A stretch of DNA of 33,034 nucleotides, taken from NCBI GenBank assembly GCA_000998045.1, contig LCCS01000006.1, forward strand, positions 1-33,034, in the 5' to 3' direction. The translations under genes and the position numbers were made by a program. Numbering within the stretch: position 1 is the stretch's first letter; each line of letters begins with the position of its first letter. The DNA is from Parcubacteria group bacterium GW2011_GWD2_42_14 (GTDB lineage Bacteria; Patescibacteriota; Minisyncoccia; Phycocordibacterales; UBA12088). The notes beneath the pieces were generated by a model. The model was not told where the DNA came from and did not search any database. It worked only from the letters and a program-made list of their open reading frames with translations. This document shows, piece after piece, positions 19,983-27,515 of this stretch.

Positions 19983-21200
19983 ATGAAAAAAAAATATAAC
20001 AAACTACTCGTCGTGGCTTTTGCATTTTTTTTGATGCCATTTTGGAACACGTTTGCGCAAACAGATACAGGAGTGACGGATGGTGTAGCGAGTAACACTG
20101 TTGCTTCAGAGAATGAGATTCTTGAGAACGACGTTGCGACATTGTACTTTTTTCATAGCGTAACGTGTCCGCATTGCAGAGAAGAGCAAAAGTTTCTTGA
20201 TAAACTCGAAACGAAGTATCCAGAGCTTACGATACTGAGGTATGAGGTTTCTGATCCAACACATACACCACTCATGCGACAGCTTGCTGCAGAGCATGGT
20301 GCAGAACGATACCTTGGGAATGTTCCGCTTACATTTGTGGGCGAGCAATATTTTGTAGGCTACGATAACGAGCGCACGACAGGTGCGGAAATAGAACGCG
20401 CGGTACGCATAGTACTAGGTTTAGAGGGGAGTGAATCCGAACAATCGAAATCTTTCTCAGTACCTTTCTTCGGGAACATTAATCAAGAAGATTTTTCTCT
20501 TCCGATACTTGCTATCCTTCTTGGATTCTTAGACGGCTTTAATGTGTGCTCACTCGGTGCACTGGTACTTATTATTGGGCTTTCCCTTAAACTACAAAGA
20601 AGAAAATCCATCCTTCTGTTTGGTGGTACATTTATTGTAACAACTGCTCTTGTTTATGGTGCGCTCATTGTTGTGTGGTATCAGGTGTTTGAACTTTTCA
20701 GTGGCTACATTGATTTTATAAAAGTACTTGTGGCGCTACTTGCCCTTGGGGGAGGTTTGTACTTCCTTAAGGAATACTTCCGTATGCGCAAGCAGGGTCC
20801 GCTGTGTGAGTTTCAGGAATCAAAATTGATTAACAGATTTATGGAACGGACTGAGGATGCGTTTCAAAACAACACTAAGCTTTTGGGGATTCTGGGAACC
20901 GTACTCGTATTCGCTGCTGTTGTGGCGATTGTTGAGTTTCCTTGTTCAGCAGCAGTCCCTGTTGTTTTTGCAGGCGTACTTGCAGAAGCGGGACTGAGCA
21001 CCTTTGTCTACCTCTCGCATATTGCGCTCTTCGTGCTGTTCTATTTGTTAGATGAGATAGTCATATTCGGTATTGCTGCATATAGACTCAAACTCTGGAT
21101 GACGAGCGGTACGTTTACCAAGTACGCAGTCCTTGGAGAGGCACTGATATTGATGCTTATTGGAGCGTACTATCTTGGCACCATGTTTGGTGTATTTTAA
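19983..21200 (+). CDS. Thioredoxin/glutaredoxin-like domain fused to CcdA/DsbD-type membrane protein
   Basis: Signal peptide, LYFFHSVTCPHCREEQKFLDKLETKYPELTILRYEV, then multi-TM DGFNVCSLGALVLIIGLS...EFPCSAAVPVVFAGVLAEAGL. Confidence 0.85.
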   Translation: MKKKYNKLLVVAFAFFLMPFWNTFAQTDTGVTDGVASNTVASENEILENDVATLYFFHSVTCPHCREEQKFLDKLETKYPELTILRYEVSDPTHTPLMRQLAAEHGAERYLGNVPLTFVGEQYFVGYDNERTTGAEIERAVRIVLGLEGSESEQSKSFSVPFFGNINQEDFSLPILAILLGFLDGFNVCSLGALVLIIGLSLKLQRRKSILLFGGTFIVTTALVYGALIVVWYQVFELFSGYIDFIKVLVALLALGGGLYFLKEYFRMRKQGPLCEFQESKLINRFMERTEDAFQNNTKLLGILGTVLVFAAVVAIVEFPCSAAVPVVFAGVLAEAGLSTFVYLSHIALFVLFYLLDEIVIFGIAAYRLKLWMTSGTFTKYAVLGEALILMLIGAYYLGTMFGVF

Positions 21201-21610
21201 GCACACTTGTTGCAAGTGCATCCATTCGGTTCTATAAACTCTTTAAAGTACTCTTCGCCGTAATCGTAGACGAGTTCTTCATCGCGGTGAAGTTCTCGGA
21301 GCGTTTTAATATAGACATGGGTACCATCTAGCACTGCCTCACAGTTCGGTGCACAAGAGTGGTTTATGTATCGGGCAAGATTATTTCGACTTGCTCCATT
21401 TATTGTCCATCTCTTGTTTATTTCAAATAAGTATCGAGCACCAAGCAAAGTGTTAGCTTCCTTGGTAGAGATAATTGGCCCAGTGTATTCAATGTACATT
21501 CCGGAAGCAATTGTGTCGGTAGCAAAAAGTCCAAGTCCAGATTTTGAACGTCTCACACGTAGCAACTTTTTTGGAATAGGTTTTGTTCGACGCATACACA
21601 TTTGAACCAT
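21197..21610 (-). CDS. SET-domain protein
   Basis: SKSGLGLFATDTIASGMYIEYTGPIIS...RNNLARYINHSCAPNCEA...ELHRDEELVYDYGEEYF...CTCNKC, classic SET plus post-SET-like cysteines. Confidence 0.9.
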   Translation of the reverse strand: MVQMCMRRTKPIPKKLLRVRRSKSGLGLFATDTIASGMYIEYTGPIISTKEANTLLGARYLFEINKRWTINGASRNNLARYINHSCAPNCEAVLDGTHVYIKTLRELHRDEELVYDYGEEYFKEFIEPNGCTCNKCA

Positions 21611-21684
21611 CTTAAGAAAAATAAATGTCCTCGTCTCTAACGGGACGCATCGTGAGCTAGTCTACAGGAGCATGTCAATATAGT

Positions 21685-21716
21685 CCACAAGTAACATACC
21701 CTTGTGGTGGTATACT
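21685..21716 (+). promoter_or_regulatory. Inverted repeat (operator-like) next to TATACT -10-like box
   Basis: CCACAAG-N9-CTTGTGG (21685-21707), then TATACT (21711-21716) 7 nt before the ATG at 21724. Confidence 0.45.
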
Positions 21717-21723
21717 TTTGTGC

Positions 21724-23031
21724 ATGGGAGAAGAAACACTGCATATTATTAAAAACTTTGATGAACTTGCGACAACACCGGCGCGTACCAGCTTGCTTAC
21801 CATTGCTGAAGCAGGGTATCGAGCAATAGAAACTACCAAGGTGATACGTGACACGATACTATGTGCAGGAGACATGCTTACGGTTCAAGGTGTCGGTTAT
21901 CTGTTGACTGAATATGAAAACATTTACGTACTCGGTGTCGGGAAGTGCGCCTACGATAGTGCAGTAGAACTTGAGGCATTGCTCGGTTATCGCATTAAAG
22001 ACGGTGTGGTTGTGGATGTGCGCTCTGACAACGCACTTACCCGTATACGGTCGTATGTTGGGACTCATCCTTATCCCTCGGAAGAGAATATCACCTACAC
22101 ACAAGAGCTCCTCAACCTTGCAGAAAAAGCAACAGAGCATGACCTGGTACTGGTTATTGTCTCAGGCGGAGGTTCGACACTGCTCTGTCAGCCTGCCACG
22201 CATACCTATGCAGATGAAAAAGGACTCGTTCAACATCTCTTTAAAGCAGGTGCAACAATAGAAGAGTTGAACACGATTCGTAAACATTTAAGCAAGGCGC
22301 GAGGTGGGTATGTCGCCGCTGCAGCACACCCCGCTACCGTAATAGGACTTTTGTTTTCTGATGTTCCGGGAGATGACATGAAGACTATTGCAAGCTCACC
22401 AACGCTTATGGATAAGTCTACCCTCGCGGATGCCCGTGCAGTATTTACCAAGTATCAAGCAGAAAACTCTGATTTTTCAATTGAGCACTTGTTTGAAACC
22501 CCCAAGGATGAGCAGATGTTTTTGCACGTACGGAACTTTTTGATTCTCAAAAATGCAACAGCACTCGAAGCGATGAAAACATGTGCAGAACACCTTGGCT
22601 ATCGGGCAGAAATAAAGGAGACCAAATTGCAAGGTGAAGCTCGTGTGGTTGGTGAAGAGCTTGTACATGCGATTCGAAGTGCACGTGCACGTACAGTGTA
22701 TCTCTATGGAGGAGAAACAACCGTTACAATATCCGGCCCAGGAAAGGGGGGGAGAAACGAGGAACTTTCACTCGCTGCACTTTCACTCATAGAAGAAGAT
22801 GAGCTGGTGGTGTCACTTGCTTCAGATGGACGCGACAACACAGAGTATGCAGGTGGTATCGCAGACAAGTATACGCGAGGCATGGCGGAAGACGCACACC
22901 TCAATCCTAAGGACTTTTTATACACCAATGACAGTTATTCGTTTTTCCACTCTTTACAACAGGGTATCAAGACGGGGTATACTGGAGCAAATGTCGCTGA
23001 TTTGGTGATAGCGATTAAACATGAGCGTTAA
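21724..23031 (+). CDS. Glycerate 2-kinase (DUF4147/MOFRL family)
   Basis: VLGVGKCAYDSAVELEALLG, VLVIVSGGGSTLLCQPA, C-terminal LYGGETTVTISGPGKGGRNEELSLAAL...LASDGRDNTEYAGGIAD. Confidence 0.88.
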   Translation: MGEETLHIIKNFDELATTPARTSLLTIAEAGYRAIETTKVIRDTILCAGDMLTVQGVGYLLTEYENIYVLGVGKCAYDSAVELEALLGYRIKDGVVVDVRSDNALTRIRSYVGTHPYPSEENITYTQELLNLAEKATEHDLVLVIVSGGGSTLLCQPATHTYADEKGLVQHLFKAGATIEELNTIRKHLSKARGGYVAAAAHPATVIGLLFSDVPGDDMKTIASSPTLMDKSTLADARAVFTKYQAENSDFSIEHLFETPKDEQMFLHVRNFLILKNATALEAMKTCAEHLGYRAEIKETKLQGEARVVGEELVHAIRSARARTVYLYGGETTVTISGPGKGGRNEELSLAALSLIEEDELVVSLASDGRDNTEYAGGIADKYTRGMAEDAHLNPKDFLYTNDSYSFFHSLQQGIKTGYTGANVADLVIAIKHER

Positions 23032-23065
23032 TCTGTTCTATTAATAATATTAAATACGTAATACT

Positions 23066-25477
23066 ATGCAATTAGTCATTTGGTACAAAGATTTATCGAT
23101 TGGAGATGTACCCAAGGTAGGCGGAAAAAATGCTGCACTTGGTGAAATGGTGCGAGAGCTTCTGCCGTTAGGGGTGCGTGTGCCAAATGGTTTTGCGGTG
23201 ACGGCAGATGCGTATAATCACTTTTTAGATTCGACCAATCTCCGTAAGCGAATCAATGAGACTCTCGAGGGACTTGATACCCATGATGTGCGTGAGCTTC
23301 AGAAGCGTGGAAAACAGGTTCGTGACATGATACTTGCTGAAGAACTTCCACAAGATCTCAAAACTGAAGTTATTAACGCATATCATGAACTCGTTCTGCT
23401 TGAGGGAGCAGAGGACGTAGCAGTGCGCTCAAGTGCGACCGCTGAGGATCTTCCGGATGCTTCGTTTGCAGGTCAACAAGAGACGTACCTCAATGTGGTT
23501 GGACCAGACGATGTTGTTGAGGCAACAAAAAAATGCATCGCGAGTTTGTTTACCGATCGTGCAATAAGTTATCGCTTTGATAAAGGCTTTTCACATACCG
23601 ATACCTCGCTCTCGGTAGGGGTACAAAAAATGGTTCGTTCAGACATGGCTACGAGTGGCGTCATGTTTTCAATAGACACAGAAACCGGTTTTGACAAAGT
23701 GGTAGTTATTGAAGGTTCCTACGGACTTGGAGAAATGGTGGTACAAGGAAAAGTAACTCCAGATAGTTTTACCGTTTTTAAACCTTCTCTAGAAAAAGGT
23801 TTGAACGGTATCATTGCTCGTGACATTGGACCTAAGGAAGTAAAGATGATTTATGGTGACAAGGGAGGAATAGTTATTGATGTACCCGAAGAGGACCGCC
23901 ATCGACTCTGCTTGACTGACGAAGAGGTGGAAAGACTCGCACGATGGGCACTAGAGATTGAAAAACATTTTTCCACAAAACGAGGTCACTACCAACCAAT
24001 GGACATGGAATGGGCAAAAGATGGAAAGACAAATGAACTCTATATAGTACAGGCGCGACCAGAAACAGTCGTTTCTACACGAGATAAAAATGTATTCGTT
24101 GAGCATCAACTCAAAGGTAGTGGAAATGTCTTAACGAAAGGTACCTCAGTAGGAACGAAGATTGGTGTCGGAAAATCACGCGTTATACACAACGTAGAAA
24201 ATATTCATGACTTTAATAAGGGAGAAGTATTGGTAACAGAAATTACTGACCCAGACTGGGAACCAATCATGAAAATAGCGAGCGCTATAGTAACAGACAA
24301 GGGTGGACGTACAAGTCACGCAGCTATTGTCTCACGCGAACTTGGTATCCCTTGTATTGTGGGCACAGGGAATGCGACGCAGGTACTCCACAATGACCAA
24401 GACGTGACCGTTGATTGTAACAGTGGGAATGTACTTGAGGGAATTTTAGATTTTGAAGTTATTGAACATAGACTTGATAATCTGCCAAAACTTAAAACAA
24501 AAATAATGGTAAACGTTGGTTCTCCTGAAGAGGCGTTCAAAAATACCTACCTGCCCGTACAAGGTGTTGGGCTTGGACGACTTGAGTTTATAATTATGAG
24601 TCATATCCGAATACATCCAAACGCACTCGTCGACTATGAAAAACTTAAATGGTACGCAGGTGAAGGACAGCAAGACAAAATAGAGATTGTCAAAAAAATT
24701 GATGAATTGACCATTGGTTATGCAGATAAAACTCGCTACTATGTCGATGAACTAGCTGAAGGTATAGCAAAGATTGCTGCAGCATTTTATCCAAACGATG
24801 TGATTATTCGCTTCTCAGACTTTAAGACAAACGAGTACCGCACGCTTTTAGGTGGTGAGCTCTATGAACCAGAAGAAGAAAATCCAATGATTGGATGGCG
24901 AGGCACCAGTAGGTACTACGATGAAAAGTTTAAAACAGCCTTCGGTTTTGAATGTGAGGCAATTCAGAAAGTTCGCAACGAGCTTGGGCTCGACAACGTC
25001 ATTCCTATGATTCCGTTTTGTAGAACGCTTCAAGAAGCAGACAGTGTGCTCGCGGTTATGAAAGAGTACGGTATTGATCGTGAGAAAGGGGTAAAGGTGT
25101 ACGTTATGTGTGAAATTCCTGCCAATGTTCTTATGGCAGAAGAGTTCCTCGAGCGGTTTGATGGTTTCTCTATCGGGTCAAACGATCTTACACAGCTGGT
25201 ATTGGGTATGGACAGGGACAATAGCGTGATTGCGCACATTGCAAACGAGAACAACGAAGCAGTGAAGCGAATGATTGCACCTGCGGTTGCTGCATGTAGA
25301 AAGCACAAAAAGTACATTGGTATTTGTGGACAAGCACCGAGCGATTTCCCTGAGTTTGCACAATTCCTCGTAGGCCTCGGAATAGACAGTCTTTCCTTTA
25401 CCCCTGATACAGTCATTAAAACACTTCCAAAAATTGCAGAAGCAGAAGCAACTTACCAAGCTTCTCACAAAAATTAG
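23066..25477 (+). CDS. ppsA: Phosphoenolpyruvate synthase
   Basis: GKNAALGEMVRELLPLGVRVPNGFAVTADAY; KGGRTSHAAIVSRELGIPCIVGTGNAT; FSIGSNDLTQLVLGMDRDN; GICGQAPSD. Confidence 0.95.
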   Translation: MQLVIWYKDLSIGDVPKVGGKNAALGEMVRELLPLGVRVPNGFAVTADAYNHFLDSTNLRKRINETLEGLDTHDVRELQKRGKQVRDMILAEELPQDLKTEVINAYHELVLLEGAEDVAVRSSATAEDLPDASFAGQQETYLNVVGPDDVVEATKKCIASLFTDRAISYRFDKGFSHTDTSLSVGVQKMVRSDMATSGVMFSIDTETGFDKVVVIEGSYGLGEMVVQGKVTPDSFTVFKPSLEKGLNGIIARDIGPKEVKMIYGDKGGIVIDVPEEDRHRLCLTDEEVERLARWALEIEKHFSTKRGHYQPMDMEWAKDGKTNELYIVQARPETVVSTRDKNVFVEHQLKGSGNVLTKGTSVGTKIGVGKSRVIHNVENIHDFNKGEVLVTEITDPDWEPIMKIASAIVTDKGGRTSHAAIVSRELGIPCIVGTGNATQVLHNDQDVTVDCNSGNVLEGILDFEVIEHRLDNLPKLKTKIMVNVGSPEEAFKNTYLPVQGVGLGRLEFIIMSHIRIHPNALVDYEKLKWYAGEGQQDKIEIVKKIDELTIGYADKTRYYVDELAEGIAKIAAAFYPNDVIIRFSDFKTNEYRTLLGGELYEPEEENPMIGWRGTSRYYDEKFKTAFGFECEAIQKVRNELGLDNVIPMIPFCRTLQEADSVLAVMKEYGIDREKGVKVYVMCEIPANVLMAEEFLERFDGFSIGSNDLTQLVLGMDRDNSVIAHIANENNEAVKRMIAPAVAACRKHKKYIGICGQAPSDFPEFAQFLVGLGIDSLSFTPDTVIKTLPKIAEAEATYQASHKN

Positions 25478-25482
25478 CTACA

Positions 25483-25677
25483 GGACTTACGTAAGCGGCG
25501 CACCACGAGGGCACTTCATTTTTCTAACTCCTTTCAGTCGTAAGAAAAATTGGTCGCATTTCTTCCTGCCTGCGCAGGCAGGCGTTGCACTGCACAAAAA
25601 CACTGCTCACCGTACTACTTGTACGCCTCGCAGTATTTTGTTTGTGTGCCTCGAACTGCACTCGTTTGCGTAAGTCC
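25483..25677. repeat. Nested-hairpin intergenic element (family A, copy 3)
   Basis: Outer arms GGACTTACGTAAGCG (25483-25497)/CGTTTGCGTAAGTCC (25663-25677), the two mismatches being G-T; inner CGTAC-tactt-GTACG at 25611-25625. Confidence 0.8.
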
Positions 25678-25759
25678 CATGGGTATATAGAGCCAATAAA
25701 AGCCCTTATCAACGCCTGAACTTTGCTTTTTTTCCGTACCCTCATACAATTACGTATAT

Positions 25760-27043
25760 ATGGCAAAAATTGAACACATGAGAGCGCGACAGGTGCTTGA
25801 TTCGCGAGGTAATCCGACCGTAGAGGCAGATGTGTTCTTAGAGGATGGTGCTATGGGGCGAGCAATCGTACCGAGCGGAGCAAGTACCGGCGCACACGAG
25901 GCACATGAACTGCGGGATCACGTTGAAGAAGTCTATCGCGGACTTGGGGTGCAGAAGGCAGTTCAGAACATCAACGGAGAAATAGCACAGCTACTCATTC
26001 GTTCTGAAGCATCAGAACAGGTAGATATAGACAGGAAGCTTGTGGATCTCGATGGTACAAAAACGAAAGAACGTCTAGGAGCAAACGCAATACTGGCGGT
26101 GTCACTTGCGGTTGCAAAGGCAGAGGCAAACAGTCGCGGGGAATATCTTTTTGATTATATAGGAGGTTTGTCACGCATTAAGCGGGTACCACTTCTTCCG
26201 CTCCCTATGTGCAATCTTATAAACGGTGGCAGACATGCTCCCCACTCCACTGACATACAGGAGTTTATGATTTTACCTATTGGCGCACCAGTATTTTCTG
26301 AAGCGCTCCGCATGTCATCGGAGATTTTTCATACCCTTCGCGAGGCATTGGTAGAAGCGGGGTACAACACCACGGTAGGTGACGAGGGAGGATACGCTCC
26401 GACCGTCAAGAAGGGTAACAAAGAAGCACTTGAGCTCTTGATGCGAGCAGTCGAATTGGCAGGCTACGTTCCGGGGAAAGATGTTGTGTTCGGTATTGAT
26501 GTCGCTTCAACTGAATTTCTGAACGAGGACGGAAAGTATCATTTAGCGAGTGAAGAGAGGATACTCGATGCGCACGAACTTATAGAGTACTATGCATCAC
26601 TTATTAACGAATTTCCTCTGGTATCTATAGAGGACGGCCTTAGCGAAAATGATTGGGATGGGTGGAAGGTACTCAATGAACGTTTCGGAGACGAAATCCA
26701 GATAGTGGGGGATGATTTTCTGGTGACCAACGTATCATTCCTTAAACGGGCCATAGATGAAAAAGCAGCCAACGCTATTTTGGTAAAGGTAAACCAGATA
26801 GGAACACTCACTGAAACGATAGACGCTGTTGATACAGCACACGAAGCTGGCTGGCATGCAATAATAAGTCATCGCTCAGGTGAGACAGAAGATACTACCA
26901 TAGCCCATCTCGCAGTTGGACTTTCTACAGGACAAATAAAAACAGGCTCGCTGAGCCGTAGTGAGCGCATTGCCAAGTACAATGAATTGCTTCGTATTGA
27001 AGAAGAGTTGGGGGAGGATGCTCGTTTTGAAACTTGGTCGTAG
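25760..27043 (+). CDS. eno: Enolase
   Basis: ARQVLDSRGNPTVEADV, VPSGASTGAHEAHELRD, GDEGGYAP, SIEDGLSENDWDGW, ISHRSGETEDTTIAHLAV. Confidence 0.97.
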   Translation: MAKIEHMRARQVLDSRGNPTVEADVFLEDGAMGRAIVPSGASTGAHEAHELRDHVEEVYRGLGVQKAVQNINGEIAQLLIRSEASEQVDIDRKLVDLDGTKTKERLGANAILAVSLAVAKAEANSRGEYLFDYIGGLSRIKRVPLLPLPMCNLINGGRHAPHSTDIQEFMILPIGAPVFSEALRMSSEIFHTLREALVEAGYNTTVGDEGGYAPTVKKGNKEALELLMRAVELAGYVPGKDVVFGIDVASTEFLNEDGKYHLASEERILDAHELIEYYASLINEFPLVSIEDGLSENDWDGWKVLNERFGDEIQIVGDDFLVTNVSFLKRAIDEKAANAILVKVNQIGTLTETIDAVDTAHEAGWHAIISHRSGETEDTTIAHLAVGLSTGQIKTGSLSRSERIAKYNELLRIEEELGEDARFETWS

Positions 27044-27254
27044 GACTTACGCAAGTGGCGTATTTCTTCGTTGCGCTACACAAAATACTGTTCATCGTAC
27101 CGCGTGTACGTCTCACAGTGTTTTGCTTGCGCGCCTCCTCCTTCGCTCGCCTCTGAGCTACTGCGGACAAGTCGAACTACACCACAAGAGTATTTCCATT
27201 TTCATAGTCGTTGCACTCCTTGAAAATTAGGTCGCATCCACTTGCGTAAGTCCT
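27042..27254. repeat. Nested-hairpin intergenic element (family A, copy 4)
   Basis: Perfect 17-nt outer arms AGGACTTACGCAAGTGG/CCACTTGCGTAAGTCCT; inner CGTAC-cgcgt-GTACG (27096-27110) within CAAAATACTG...CAGTGTTTTG. Confidence 0.85.
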
Positions 27255-27414
27255 AAGAACCAACCTCATTTTGATATACATTCTAACATCGGCACAGGTG
27301 CATTTTTCGTCAATACTTTGCACCTTAGATATCGAAAATCCCATAAAAACGGGGGTTTTTTTTACTAAATTTAGGCATTTTTATAAAAATGTTTCGCTAT
27401 ATTAAATACTGGGG

Positions 27415-27494
27415 TTATCAACACCCTTACCGACTTATATTGGGGGTACTATATACACATCACCTTCACATTCCTGTGAATTTTTTTATCCACA
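27415..27494 (+). promoter_or_regulatory. DnaA-box-like motifs upstream of ribonucleotide reductase
   Basis: TTATCAACA at 27415-27423 and TTATCCACA at 27486-27494. Confidence 0.4.
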
Positions 27495-27515
27495 TAGATA
27501 ATAACTAGTACGAGT

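Noticed and set aside
27240-27515. Possible cobalamin riboswitch upstream of the class II reductase
   Set aside because: No recognisable B12-box-like conserved core was found; only an A/T-rich leader, a weak CCC...GGG T-run hairpin and DnaA-like motifs.
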